A DNA stretch of 64,000 nt from Geothrix sp. Lineage in GTDB: Bacteria; Acidobacteriota; Holophagae; Holophagales; Holophagaceae. Positions 8,832 through 17,705 of this stretch are shown in pieces. Under the pieces are notes generated by a model, which was given only the letters and a program-made list of their open reading frames with translations, was not told the DNA's origin and did no database searches. The DNA lies in the NCBI RefSeq assembly GCF_030219325.1, contig NZ_CP126625.1, forward strand, positions 1,042,857 to 1,106,856, given 5' to 3'. The translations under genes and the position numbers were made by a program. Numbering within the stretch: the first letter of the stretch is position 1; each line of letters begins with the position of its first letter.

Positions 8832-10937
8832 CTACTCAATCCGCTGGAGGTGCACGCCCGGGTAGTAGTGCTGGAGGATCTGTTCGAAAGTGGCGCCCTC
8901 CAGGGCCATGCCGTAGGCCCCGGTCTGGCACATGCCCAGGCCGTGGCCCCAGCCCCGGCCGTAGAAGATCCAGCGGCGCGTTGCCCCCTGGCCCACCGTG
9001 AGCCACCGGAAGACATTGTCCTTGAGGCCCAGCAGGCCCCGGATGTGCATGCCATGCACCCGGTGGGGCGCCCCTTTGGTGTCCACCAGGGTGAGGTCGA
9101 GTACCCGGCCCTGGCCGTCGTGTTCGGCCTTCAGGTCGCGGATGCCGGGGACATAGACGCGCTTGCGCACCATGGCCAGCAGCTCCGCCTCCGTGTATTC
9201 CACCCGCCAGTGGGCCGTGGGGTTGTAGCGGTCCCAGGCGGCGCCATCGGGATCAAGACGGCGCACCAGCACCTGGGCCGGGCCATCCTCGCCGGGAATC
9301 CACTTGAGGCGGTCGCCCACCTGGATGTCGGACTTGGCCACCAGACGCAGGCTGCCGTCGGGGCTCTCCTCGGCCAGCAGCAGGGTCGGGGCCATGGGCA
9401 GGGGCTCAGGCCCTCCGCGCTTCCGCCGGACCTGCCGATCCATGAGCAGGGAGCCCTCGCCGGGGGTGAAGGGTTCCAGTTCCTGCCAGAGGCGGCCCAG
9501 GGCCTGGAGGGCCTGGCGGAGGGTGATGGGCTCGGAGGCGGCCCAGGCCGAAGCGGGGATCACGCCCCGTCGCGTGAGGAAGGCCGCCAGCAGGCGGTCC
9601 TCGGGCAGGGAGTCCGGCAGGAAGTAGGCCGCGTCCTGGGGCCGCTCCTGACCTTCCACGATCCGCTGGAAGCCAAAGGCCCGGGCCAGGGCGAGGACGA
9701 GGTGGCCATCCCGGGCGAGGGGGCGGGCCTCAAGGGCCAGGCGCTGCTGGAGGATCCGGACCGGGCCGGCCAGGTCGTCCGGAGTCGCGGCCTTGGCCAG
9801 CCGTTCGCCGGCCAGCCACTCGGGGGGAAGGGCCACGGAGGCCAGCCGCAGCAGCTCCCAGCTGAGCCAGGGCTGCTGCCCTTCCGCGGTCACGGCGACG
9901 CCGGAGGCGTAGGGGAGGGTCAGGGGCCTGACGGGGTAGCAGGACACGGCGCTGAGGTAGGGGGCGTTGCCTCCGAAGACATGGGCCACGTCCGTGGTGT
10001 GTCCGCCGCAGTTGGCCATGAACAGGGCCTGGATGGGCTTGCCGCCGTAGGTGGCGAAGAGGCCCTCGGTCTCGGCGATGGCCCGGTCCGTGAGGGCCTG
10101 CTCACCATCGCGGCCGCCGTACACCTGGTCGGCCACGGTGTCACCCATGTCGAAGCCGTCGGCGGCGCGCTTGCCCCGGTTGGCCACGGCATAGGTGCGG
10201 GCCGCCACGGCCTGGGCTTTGAGGGCCTCGAGCGAGGGGAATTCCCAGGCGCCCATCTCCTTGGGCACCACGCCGCGCAGGTAGGTCTCCAGGTCCACGG
10301 TGTTCACCACCGTCAGGCGTCCCTGGGCATTGGGATGGATCTCGACCTTGCCCCGGTAGCGGCCCTTGCCTTGGAGGGCCGTCAATTCCCCCGCGGGCCT
10401 GAGCCAGATACCGGCAAGGGGCAGGGGGCGCCGCTCGTAGCGGTCCGTGATGGCGTACAGGGCCCGCCCCTTCCGGGGTTGGCTGGAGCGGGATTCGGAG
10501 GCCACCCAGAGCTCCTCGTAGCCCAGATCCTGGAGCTTCTGCAACACGGGCTCAGCCTCGCCGGCCTCGCGGAAGTGGCCGGTGAGCACGCGCCAGGTGT
10601 CGGCATCCGGCACCTTCACCTTGTCCGGTGCCTCACCCAGCTCCTTGAGCCGCTTCATCAGCGATGCAGCCTCTGCGCTCGCGTGGGGCTTCCCCACCTG
10701 GATGCGGTACTCAGCGGCGGGATCGGAGACGCCGCGGCTGTCCCACCAGATGCGCAGCTTCTCGTCGGGGGCCAGCTTCAGCAGGGGCTTTCCGGAGCGG
10801 TCGCAGACCTGGCCGCCGCCCTCGAGCGACACGATCCACTCCGTGGCCTGGGTGTCGATGCCGATCTTCAGCGGGGGCTGGGCGGCGATGGCGGGGACGA
10901 GCGTCAGGACCAGGGCGGGGACGGAATGGAGCTTCAT
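8832..10937 (-). CDS. SpoIID/LytB domain protein, exported
   Basis: Exported protein of 701 residues with a signal peptide (VPALVLTLVPAIAAQ). The SpoIID domain, at about residues 190-360 and again at the C-terminus, is recognised by VDLETYLRGVVPKEM with the conserved catalytic-type glutamate at residue 227, ALKAQAVAARTYA, the TEG and NCGGHT motifs, and the terminal WGHGLGMCQTGAYGMA. SpoIID proteins are lytic transglycosylases acting on stem-peptide-free peptidoglycan. A long insertion at about 370-560 separates the two halves and includes an S-layer-homology-like stretch. An N-terminal SPOR-like segment is possible at about 80-125. Its stop overlaps the GTG/ATG region of the next upstream hydrolase gene (ATGA), so it is cotranscribed with it. 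Confidence 0.82.
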   Translation of the reverse strand: MKLHSVPALVLTLVPAIAAQPPLKIGIDTQATEWIVSLEGGGQVCDRSGKPLLKLAPDEKLRIWWDSRGVSDPAAEYRIQVGKPHASAEAASLMKRLKELGEAPDKVKVPDADTWRVLTGHFREAGEAEPVLQKLQDLGYEELWVASESRSSQPRKGRALYAITDRYERRPLPLAGIWLRPAGELTALQGKGRYRGKVEIHPNAQGRLTVVNTVDLETYLRGVVPKEMGAWEFPSLEALKAQAVAARTYAVANRGKRAADGFDMGDTVADQVYGGRDGEQALTDRAIAETEGLFATYGGKPIQALFMANCGGHTTDVAHVFGGNAPYLSAVSCYPVRPLTLPYASGVAVTAEGQQPWLSWELLRLASVALPPEWLAGERLAKAATPDDLAGPVRILQQRLALEARPLARDGHLVLALARAFGFQRIVEGQERPQDAAYFLPDSLPEDRLLAAFLTRRGVIPASAWAASEPITLRQALQALGRLWQELEPFTPGEGSLLMDRQVRRKRGGPEPLPMAPTLLLAEESPDGSLRLVAKSDIQVGDRLKWIPGEDGPAQVLVRRLDPDGAAWDRYNPTAHWRVEYTEAELLAMVRKRVYVPGIRDLKAEHDGQGRVLDLTLVDTKGAPHRVHGMHIRGLLGLKDNVFRWLTVGQGATRRWIFYGRGWGHGLGMCQTGAYGMALEGATFEQILQHYYPGVHLQRIE

Positions 10938-11890
10938 CCGCCGGATTGTCCCACGAATCGCGCCAGGGTCGCCCAGCGGCGGGCCCGCAGCGACTCGGCG
11001 TCGAGCAGAACGCCGTCAGGTCCCCGGCGATGGAGGAGCAACCCGATGCAGGCCTGATCCGAGGGCCGGAAGAACAGTGCTGGGCCGGTGTAGCCGAGGT
11101 GGAACCACCAGCCCGAGGCAGGGCCCGGATCGGCCTCAAGACCAGGGGTGGGCAGCGGCGCCGCTTCGGTGGGGTCCTCCAGAATGCAGGTGCCGATCCC
11201 CGGTGGAATGCTGGACAGCAGTTGTCCAAAGCGCCCCTGACCCGCATGCGCCACCCGCAAGCCCAGACCCCACCTGGCGCCGTCCTCGCCGGGGGCCGTC
11301 TCCACCGCCATGCGCTGGGGCCACCCGGCGGCCACCCAGCGGATCAGGGCGGCGTGCAGCTGGGCGGGCGCGGCGCCCAAACCGGCGTGGCCCTGCATCC
11401 CGGCGCGGGCGTTGGCATCGTGGGGCAGCCACGGGGACCGGGCGGGCAGGGATGTCTCCGTGGCCAGCGGCCAGGCGGTGGCGTCGGGGCCATCCGGAAT
11501 CACGGTCGGTGGGGTGCTCCAGGGCGCCGGATTGAGTCCCGAGGCGGCCCCGAGCTTCACGAAGGGCGCCCCGGTCTCGGCTTCCAGCAGTTCGGCGAGC
11601 AGGCGGTAGTTCAGGTCGGAGTAGGTGGCGAGACCGGGCGTGGCGGGGCGGAGCAGGGGGTGCCCCATCGCCTCGCGGCGCAGCTGCTGGGCCACGGGCT
11701 CGCCCGTGAAGGGCCGCCAGGGCGGGAGGCCCGAGCTGTGCGAGAGCAGCTGCCGGACGGTGAGTGGTGTTTCGCGGTCATGGAAGCCGAGGGGCCAACG
11801 ACGGTCCGCATCGAGGTCCAGGAAGGCCAGCGCCAGGGGTGCCGTCACCAGGGGCTTGGTGAGGGAGGCGAGGTCGTAGAAGCGGGTCAC
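10934..11890 (-). CDS. Serine beta-lactamase/esterase-fold hydrolase with short N-terminus
   Basis: Member of the penicillin-binding-protein-like serine hydrolases (class C beta-lactamase, D-aminopeptidase, EstB group), 318 residues. The catalytic SxxK is SLTK at residues 9-12, the second motif is YSDLN followed by YRLLAELLE, and a C-terminal HLGYTG replaces the KTG/HTG motif. The family normally has 40-60 residues ahead of SxxK; here only eight. The start is a GTG that overlaps the stop of the upstream oxidoreductase gene (GTGA), and no earlier in-frame start exists before a stop. Located between a Gfo/Idh/MocA gene and a SpoIID-like gene, so a role in cell-wall turnover or muropeptide handling is an inference. 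Confidence 0.75.
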   Translation of the reverse strand: MTRFYDLASLTKPLVTAPLALAFLDLDADRRWPLGFHDRETPLTVRQLLSHSSGLPPWRPFTGEPVAQQLRREAMGHPLLRPATPGLATYSDLNYRLLAELLEAETGAPFVKLGAASGLNPAPWSTPPTVIPDGPDATAWPLATETSLPARSPWLPHDANARAGMQGHAGLGAAPAQLHAALIRWVAAGWPQRMAVETAPGEDGARWGLGLRVAHAGQGRFGQLLSSIPPGIGTCILEDPTEAAPLPTPGLEADPGPASGWWFHLGYTGPALFFRPSDQACIGLLLHRRGPDGVLLDAESLRARRWATLARFVGQSGG

Positions 11891-12852
11891 GCCCGGCTCA
11901 TCTCCGAAAGACTCTTGGCCACGGCCTTCTGCACCTGGTCGGCGACGCCCATGGCCTCCTGGGCCTCGACCCAGGTGACGCCCTCTTCGCTGCGGCCGAG
12001 GCAGGCGGCGTGGAAGGCCTCGATCTCCAGGCGCAGGGGCTCGCCTTCCACGATGTCGGCCGTCTCGGGCTGCACCTGGGGCCCCTCGGGGCCCATGACG
12101 AGGCGCAGCAGTTCGAGCTTCTGGGTCGCGAAGTCCAGGCTCGCGTATTCCTTGTCGCCGAAGGCGCGCAGGGTGCGCTCCTTCTTGCGGGCCACGCGGC
12201 TGGCGGTGACCGTGGCGAAGGCGCCGCCCTCGAACTTCAGGCGGGCGTTCACCAGGTCGGCGTAGGGCGTGAGCACGGGGACGCCCACCGCCTCCACGTC
12301 CACCACGGGGCGGCCCACCAGGGCCCGGAGCAGGTCGAGGTCGTGGATCATCACGTCCATCACCACGTCCACCTCGAGGCTGCGGGCGGGGAAGGGCGAT
12401 ACGCGGACGGCCTCCAGGAAGCGGGGCTTGAAGCCGCGTTCGCGCAGGGCGGTGACGGCGGGGTTGAAGCGCTCCAGGTGCCCCACCTGGGCCACGAGCT
12501 TCGGATGGGAGGCACGGGCTTCGCCCAGGGCTTTCAGCAGGGCCACGCCCTCGTCGAGGGTGGCGGCCAGGGGCTTCTCCATCAGCACGTGCTTGCCGGC
12601 CTTCAGGGCCTGGGTGCCGAGGGCATGGTGGAAGCCGGTGGGCGCGGCGATCTGGACGGCATCCACGTCCGCCAGCACCTCGGCCAGCGTGGCCACCCAG
12701 GGCGCAGCGAACTTGGCCGCGATCTCAGGGCCCCGGACGGGATCCGGATCCACCACGGCGGCGAGGATGGCATCCGGCGCGGAAGCCGCAATCCTGGCGT
12801 GGTGTTGACCCAGATGACCCACACCGACGACGGCGACACGGAGCTTGGACAT
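11887..12852 (-). CDS. Gfo/Idh/MocA family NAD(P)-dependent oxidoreductase
   Basis: Two-domain oxidoreductase of 321 residues. The N-terminal Rossmann fold opens with VVGVGHLGQHH (residues 8-18). The family EKP motif is at 92-94 (MEKPLAAT) and the catalytic-type HDLD at 170-173. Members reduce or oxidise sugar nucleotides, inositols or biliverdin-like substrates; the substrate here cannot be read from sequence. The ATG at 12852 has an AGGAGGAAGTC ribosome site, which settles the start although the frame is open for a long way upstream. It heads a three-gene minus-strand operon with the serine hydrolase and the SpoIID-like protein, each pair overlapping by four bases. Confidence 0.85.
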   Translation of the reverse strand: MSKLRVAVVGVGHLGQHHARIAASAPDAILAAVVDPDPVRGPEIAAKFAAPWVATLAEVLADVDAVQIAAPTGFHHALGTQALKAGKHVLMEKPLAATLDEGVALLKALGEARASHPKLVAQVGHLERFNPAVTALRERGFKPRFLEAVRVSPFPARSLEVDVVMDVMIHDLDLLRALVGRPVVDVEAVGVPVLTPYADLVNARLKFEGGAFATVTASRVARKKERTLRAFGDKEYASLDFATQKLELLRLVMGPEGPQVQPETADIVEGEPLRLEIEAFHAACLGRSEEGVTWVEAQEAMGVADQVQKAVAKSLSEMSRA

Positions 12853-12918
12853 GACTTCCTCCTGACCAATCGAGCCTAGCAGGGCTGTTACCCTGGGGGA
12901 CTTCCTCACGAGGCGACC

Positions 12919-13392
12919 ATGAATCTCAAGTTCGAAGCCGTCAACCTTGCCCTCTGGCTGCATTTCATCACGGTGACCGTGGGAGGTGGCGCGGCCATCG
13001 TGACCCTGCTGCTCTCGGGTTTCGAAGAAGGCAAGGAGGACATCCAGGGTCTGGCCGCGACCATCTGGGCCAAGGTGGTCGCCTGGGCCTTCCGGCTGGC
13101 CCTCATCGCTGGCATCGCCCTGTTGGTCCTGATGATCCAGGGTGGCCAGAACCCCTTCAAGGCGGGCACCTACTTCCACATCAAGCTGGTCCTGGTCCTC
13201 ATCCTGGTGGGTCTCTCCGAGATGACGCCCAAGGCCCTGGCCCAGGGCCGGCGGGGCTCCGCCCTGCTGGTGGTGGTCTTCTTCCTCGCCGCCTCCTTCA
13301 CGGTCTTCAACAAGGGCCTGTTCCTGAGGCAGACCCCCAAGGCCGGGCCTGAGGTGCCGGTGACGGCCGCCACCACGCCCGCGGCCCGCTGA
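12919..13392 (+). CDS. Small integral membrane protein
   Basis: Inner-membrane protein of 157 residues with four predicted hydrophobic segments (about residues 8-33, 52-74, 87-105 and 113-130) and a proline/alanine/threonine-rich cytoplasmic or periplasmic tail. A histidine in the first segment (LWLHFITV) and another in the third (YFHIKLVL) recall haem- or metal-binding membrane proteins of the CopD/DUF2214 type, but I could not assign a family with confidence. ATG preceded by GAGGCGACC. It is followed after three bases by the M14 carboxypeptidase gene and is probably cotranscribed with it. Confidence 0.65.
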   Translation: MNLKFEAVNLALWLHFITVTVGGGAAIVTLLLSGFEEGKEDIQGLAATIWAKVVAWAFRLALIAGIALLVLMIQGGQNPFKAGTYFHIKLVLVLILVGLSEMTPKALAQGRRGSALLVVVFFLAASFTVFNKGLFLRQTPKAGPEVPVTAATTPAAR

Positions 13393-13395
13393 CCC

Positions 13396-15045
13396 GTGCG
13401 CCATCTGCTGCTGGCCCTGGCGGAGACGGGACTCCTCGCGGGGTGGCCCCAGACGACCCCTGAGCGGACGGAACTCCGGCGGACCTCGACCGTGGCCGAG
13501 GTCCGGGGGTTCATGGAGGCCCTCCGGAAGCAGGTCCCGGGCCTGGAGCCCTACCAGCCCAAAGGCGCGCCCCGCGCCACGGAAACGGGAAAGCCCCTGC
13601 TGGCCTGGCGCCTGAAAGGGACCGGAAAGGACCCCCTGCGGGTCTACGTGAATGCCAACATCCATGCGGGCGAGGTGGAGGGCAAGGAGGCCATCCAGCA
13701 GGTCGTGCGCGAGCTGCTGCAGGGGCAGCATCCGGCCCTGCGGCGGAACCTGGACCTGGTGGTCATGCCGGCCTACAACGCCGATGGCACTGATGCCCTC
13801 GACCCGGCCATCCGCCCCTGGCAGCCCAATCCATCGGACAGCGGCGTGGGCCGGCGCGAGAACGCTCTTGGGCTCGATCTGAACCGCGACCTGATGAAGG
13901 CCGCCGCCCCCAACACCCGCTGGCTGCTGGCCATGCTCAACGACTTCGACCCGGCGGCGGTGCTGGATCTGCACACCACCAACGGCAGCACCCACGGCTT
14001 CCACCTCACGCACGGGCCCGCCTGCACCATGGGCGCGGACGAGGCGCTGCTCGCCTTCAACCGGAAGATGCTGGTGGAGGTCCGCGAGCAGCTGAAGACC
14101 GAGGGGATGCCCACCTACGACTACGGCAACTTCGTGCCCTACAAGCCCACGGCGGAGAAACCGCCGACAGCCTGGGAGACCTACGATGCCCACCCTCGCT
14201 TGCTCACCAACTACCCAGCGCTGCGCAACCGTCTGGCAGTGCTCTCGGAAAGCTATGTCTATCGCAGCTGGCCCGACCGCATCTCGGACACGCGCCGCTT
14301 CGTCCTGGCCTGCCTCGGCTGGATGGCGGGGCACCGGGAGGAGATCCGCCAGCAGGTCCGGCAGTCCCAGTCCCGCTGGGCCGAGGGCTGGCGTCGGGGG
14401 TCAGTGACGCTGCCCCTTTCGGCGAAGCTGAAGCAGGTGGAGCGCTACACCTTCGACTGGGTGGAGCCCATCCGTGACGACCAGGGCCGTCTGACCGGCG
14501 AAAAGGGTCGGACCCGCCTGGAACTTCCAAGCTTCGTGGGTTTCGAGGGGCAGGATTTCGTGGCGATCCCGGCAGGCTACCTGGTGGACCCCGCTTTCAC
14601 TCCCACCGTGCTCCCGCTGCTTCGGGCCCATGGCCTGAAGGTGTTGAAGGGCAGTGCGAGGCCTCGAGGACTGACCGTTCTGCATTTCCTGGAGACCGGA
14701 CGCAAGGTCTCCCCATCGGCCTACCAGGGTGTCTTCACGCTTGAGCTGCAGGGCGCCTGGAAGGCCGAGCCCACCCTGAAGAAGCTCCAGCTCACCTGGA
14801 CTCCGACTGACCTGGATCACGCCCTCTACATTCCCCTGGACCAGCCCCTGGGCCGCCTGGCCTTCTACCTGCTGGACCCGCGCAGCACGGACAGCCTGGT
14901 GTTCTGGGGCGCCTTCCACAGCGCCCTCATCCGCGGCGACGGCATGTGGGGCGAGCCGCCGCGCTTTCCCATCCTGGCGGTGGGCCGGGAGGAGGCGGTT
15001 CCCATCGTGCCCTCTCTTCCGCCTGCGCCGAAGGCGCAGGAATAG
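13396..15045 (+). CDS. M14 family zinc carboxypeptidase
   Basis: Metallocarboxypeptidase of 549 residues. The zinc ligands are His90 and Glu93 in NIHAGEVEG (HxxE) and His193 in LDLHTTNG; DLNRDLMK supplies the substrate-binding asparagine-arginine pair and the general-base glutamate is likely the one in VLSESYVY. The first 20 residues are mildly hydrophobic, so export is possible but the signal is weak. A C-terminal half of about 220 residues beyond the catalytic domain (from about 330) resembles the extension found in many bacterial M14 proteins. The GTG start lies three bases after the stop of the membrane protein gene. Likely peptidoglycan-peptide or protein processing; substrate unknown. 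Confidence 0.83.
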   Translation: MRHLLLALAETGLLAGWPQTTPERTELRRTSTVAEVRGFMEALRKQVPGLEPYQPKGAPRATETGKPLLAWRLKGTGKDPLRVYVNANIHAGEVEGKEAIQQVVRELLQGQHPALRRNLDLVVMPAYNADGTDALDPAIRPWQPNPSDSGVGRRENALGLDLNRDLMKAAAPNTRWLLAMLNDFDPAAVLDLHTTNGSTHGFHLTHGPACTMGADEALLAFNRKMLVEVREQLKTEGMPTYDYGNFVPYKPTAEKPPTAWETYDAHPRLLTNYPALRNRLAVLSESYVYRSWPDRISDTRRFVLACLGWMAGHREEIRQQVRQSQSRWAEGWRRGSVTLPLSAKLKQVERYTFDWVEPIRDDQGRLTGEKGRTRLELPSFVGFEGQDFVAIPAGYLVDPAFTPTVLPLLRAHGLKVLKGSARPRGLTVLHFLETGRKVSPSAYQGVFTLELQGAWKAEPTLKKLQLTWTPTDLDHALYIPLDQPLGRLAFYLLDPRSTDSLVFWGAFHSALIRGDGMWGEPPRFPILAVGREEAVPIVPSLPPAPKAQE

Positions 15046-15072
15046 CTCGGGGCGCCGTTAGGCGCCCCGAGC
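15045..15072. terminator. Hairpin between convergent M14 peptidase and yebC genes
   Basis: A perfect 12-base-pair stem (15045-15056 with 15061-15072) around loop GTTA sits between two convergent genes. There is no good T-run on either side, so it could act as a weak bidirectional terminator or an mRNA 3'-end protector. Confidence 0.5.
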
Positions 15073-15095
15073 ACTGAGGACTTGAGGACCGAAGA

Positions 15096-15827
15096 CTAGT
15101 CCTCGGGCTCCTCGTAGTCTGCGTTGTGCCACACATTCTGCACGTCGTCGTTGTCCTCGAGCAGGTCCACCAGCTTGAGGAAGCTGGCGAGCTTGCTGCC
15201 TTCGAGGGCGGTGCTGGTGCTGGGATCCATGATGATCTTGGCTTCGATGACGGGCAGCTTGGCGGCGTCCACGGCATCCTTCACGGCCTGGTAGGACTCG
15301 GGGCTGGTCTTGATGACCCAGGCCTCGCCCTCGTTGATCACGTCATCGGCGCCGGCCTCCAGGGCCACTTCCATGATCTGGTCCTCGGAGACTTCGGGCT
15401 CCACCACGATCTGGCCCTGCTTGGCGAACAGGTAGGCCACCGAACCCATGGCGCCCAGCTCCCCGCCGAACTTGGTGAAGTAGCTGCGAACCTCGGGGGT
15501 GGTGCGGTTCTTGTTGTCCGTCATGGCCTCGACCAGGATGGCCACGCCGCCAGGGCCATAGGCTTCGTAGATCACTTCCTCGTAGGTCACGCCTTCGAGC
15601 TCGCCGGTGCCCTTCTTGATGGCGCGTTCCCAGTTGTCCTTGGGCATGTTGCTGCCCTTGGCCTGATCCACGGCCAGGCGGAGGCGCGGGTTGCTGGCCA
15701 CGTCACCACCACCGAGGCGCGCGGCCACGGTGATTTCCTTGAGGATCTTCGTGAAGACCTTGCCGCGCTTGGCATCCGCGGCGCCCTTCTTGTGCTTGAT
15801 GGTGGACCATTTGCTGTGGCCGGACAT
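15096..15827 (-). CDS. yebC: YebC/PmpR family protein (TACO1-like)
   Basis: Conserved cytoplasmic protein of 243 residues. The N-terminus [14 protein letters not shown], the [20 protein letters not shown] stretch, the EAYGPGG motif and the TDNKNRT motif are diagnostic. Members have been described as DNA-binding regulators (PmpR) and, more recently, as ribosome-associated factors that relieve stalling (YebC/TACO1). The ATG at 15827 is preceded by GGAGCACACCCC. It is a single gene, convergent with the M14 peptidase and downstream of a TPR-like protein gene after a 108-base gap. Confidence 0.93.
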   Translation of the reverse strand: MSGHSKWSTIKHKKGAADAKRGKVFTKILKEITVAARLGGGDVASNPRLRLAVDQAKGSNMPKDNWERAIKKGTGELEGVTYEEVIYEAYGPGGVAILVEAMTDNKNRTTPEVRSYFTKFGGELGAMGSVAYLFAKQGQIVVEPEVSEDQIMEVALEAGADDVINEGEAWVIKTSPESYQAVKDAVDAAKLPVIEAKIIMDPSTSTALEGSKLASFLKLVDLLEDNDDVQNVWHNADYEEPED

Positions 15828-15935
15828 GGGGTGTGCTCCTTCAATCGTTCGTTTGGTCCCGTGCAGCAACCGCTCCGCGTTTGCTGAAAAGTGTAAAAGA
15901 GTCTTTTCAATGCTGCGGAATTCCGCAGGCAGGCC

Positions 15936-16691
15936 TCAACCTCGCAGCGCCCGGCGCGACACACGGGCGAAAGGCGGGGCCTCCTGGCGGATCATGGGGC
16001 GCTCCAGGAGGAACTGGTACCACTGCTCGCCGTAGACCTTCATCTTGAGCGCCTTGCCGTTCTGCAGCAGGTTGCGGTTGGTGATGAGGCGCTCGTCCCC
16101 CTTGCAGATGCCTAGGCCCCGGTTGAGGGTTTCGATGGCCTTGTCGCGTTCACCCATCTCCACCAGCACATAGGCATAGACGGCATAGAGCAGGCTTTCC
16201 TTCTTGCCAGTCTTGAGGGCCAGATCGAAGGTCTCCTTGGCTTTCCTCTTCTCGCCGCGCTTCCACTGCAGGATGCCCAGCATGGCCTTGGCGATGTAGT
16301 GCTGCATGGAGGCCGAAGCCAGCAAGGGCTCGGCCTCGTCGTTCTTCTTGCGAAGGTACTGGACCACGCCGATCTGGCCGTCGATGCTGCCCTTGACCAG
16401 GAACTGCCGCGAGGAGAACTTGTAGCCCTCCTGCATGGCTTCGATGGCCTTTTCGAACTGCTGCTTCTTCAGCAACTCGCCGGCTCGCGTGAAGATCTGC
16501 TCGAGCTCCTGCTGCACTTTCCGGCCCTGCCAGATGAAGAGGGCGGCACCGGCGATGAGGCCGAGGGGCAGGCTGATCCACAGCTTGATGCTCAGCAAGC
16601 TGGAGAGCAGGATCACGGCAAGGGCGGCGCCCAGGCCGAGCAGGAGGTTGATCACGGAGGCTCCGGATGGCACGGCCCGTAGCCGGGCCAA
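15936..16691 (-). CDS. Membrane-anchored TPR-like protein
   Basis: Protein of 251 residues with two adjacent membrane segments near the N-terminus (about residues 12-32 and 34-52). Helical repeats resembling tetratricopeptide units follow (FTRAGELLKKQQFEKAIEAM, AKAMLGILQWKRGEKRKAKE, YAVYAYVLVEMGERDKAIE). The soluble part would probably be a protein-interaction platform on the cytoplasmic side. A GTG ten codons in, next to a GGAG, is an alternative start. Neighbours are ybeY (upstream, same strand, 44 bases away) and yebC, both linked to translation, but no direct functional link is shown. Specific role unknown. Confidence 0.65.
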   Translation of the reverse strand: MARLRAVPSGASVINLLLGLGAALAVILLSSLLSIKLWISLPLGLIAGAALFIWQGRKVQQELEQIFTRAGELLKKQQFEKAIEAMQEGYKFSSRQFLVKGSIDGQIGVVQYLRKKNDEAEPLLASASMQHYIAKAMLGILQWKRGEKRKAKETFDLALKTGKKESLLYAVYAYVLVEMGERDKAIETLNRGLGICKGDERLITNRNLLQNGKALKMKVYGEQWYQFLLERPMIRQEAPPFARVSRRALRG

Positions 16692-16735
16692 AGGGCCATT
16701 TTATCGGCCTTCGGGCCACTTTGCCATGCGGAGGT

Positions 16736-17470
16736 TCAGGATATGACGCCGCTCCGGGAGGGGCTCGGACGACGCCGGCGCACCAGACGCTTCACCGGAG
16801 TGGGAGTCGTGGCCTCCTTGCGGGGACGGCCTGGTCCGCGCTTGGGCAGCGGGTCCTTGACCGGTTTGAGGACTTTCTTGACCTTGACCTTCTTGTCCTT
16901 CTTGACGCGTTCCCTACGAACCAGGGCGGCCGCGGCCCGGCCGGTCACCACGACCCGGGAGCCATCCTTGAGCTTCTTCACCTTGCTGCCGGGCTTTCGG
17001 CCCCGCTTCAGGCTCATGGCCAGCGGTTCCTCGTCGAGGAGCTCGCGTTCCAGCTGGGCCTGCAGGGTCATCATCTCGCCGCGATCCATTTCATGGTCGT
17101 GGCCGCAGAGATGGAGGAAGCCGTGGATGACCAGCGTCTCGACCTCTCGCCTGCGGCTGACGCCGAATTTCTTGGCCATCTTCTCTGCGGTGGGCAGGCT
17201 GATGACGATGTCGCCGAGGTGTGGAAAGGCACCTTTTTCAGCACTGGACGGGAAGCTGAGCACATCAGTCGTCATGTTTTTCCCGCGATGCTCACGGTTG
17301 AGTTTTCTCATGCCGCGATCGTCGACATAAGTCAGAGAGATCCCCTGTGCTTCCGGCGCGAGACGATCACGCAGGTCATGGAGCAGTTTGCCGAGGGACT
17401 GCTCACCTGGCCCGCGCATTTTGCTGCGGCTTGACCAGTCGATCATGAAAGGGGGTCGGGTCTGAGTCAT
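16736..17470 (-). CDS. ybeY: Endoribonuclease YbeY with long basic C-terminal tail
   Basis: Zinc-dependent endoribonuclease involved in 16S rRNA 3'-end maturation and ribosome quality control. The zinc motif H-x3-H-x5-H is HGFLHLCGHDH, with ligands His116, His120 and His126. The upstream NREHRGKNMTTDVLSFP and LGDIVISLP motifs are typical. The family core ends near residue 150; here a further 93 residues follow, rich in Lys, Arg, Pro and Val, with two AT-hook-like cores (KRGRKPG and KRGPGRPRK). The ATG at 17470 is used; a start eight codons upstream is possible. It is divergent from rsmG across an AT-rich gap. The tail may bind RNA or DNA; that is inference. Confidence 0.9.
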   Translation of the reverse strand: MTQTRPPFMIDWSSRSKMRGPGEQSLGKLLHDLRDRLAPEAQGISLTYVDDRGMRKLNREHRGKNMTTDVLSFPSSAEKGAFPHLGDIVISLPTAEKMAKKFGVSRRREVETLVIHGFLHLCGHDHEMDRGEMMTLQAQLERELLDEEPLAMSLKRGRKPGSKVKKLKDGSRVVVTGRAAAALVRRERVKKDKKVKVKKVLKPVKDPLPKRGPGRPRKEATTPTPVKRLVRRRRPSPSRSGVIS

Positions 17471-17705
17471 GGCCTTTTCCTTTCGTAAGATCAATCAAAG
17501 GGCAATCATCCTGCATCGATTTGAAGCTTTCGTCAACATCCCATTTCTAGATGCAGGAATTAGATCGATGTTGGCAATGGATATTCTAGAAAAAATCCGC
17601 AGGCATTTCCATTTAAAACGACATCAAAATATTGCAGTTAAAAGACAAGTGAGCATCACCAATGAAATACAAGTTTTCGGTCCCCTCCCCTGGCATGCTT
17701 TGGGG

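Noticed and set aside
8748..11057. A 769-codon plus-strand open frame
   Set aside because: It is antisense to the SpoIID-like and hypothetical genes, is dominated by Gly/Ala/His/Leu from complementary codons, and has no domain.
11887..14334. Reading the Gfo/Idh/MocA gene from a start 1.5 kb upstream
   Set aside because: The extra part is antisense to the M14 peptidase and membrane protein genes; the ATG at 12852 has a strong ribosome site and the family N-terminus.
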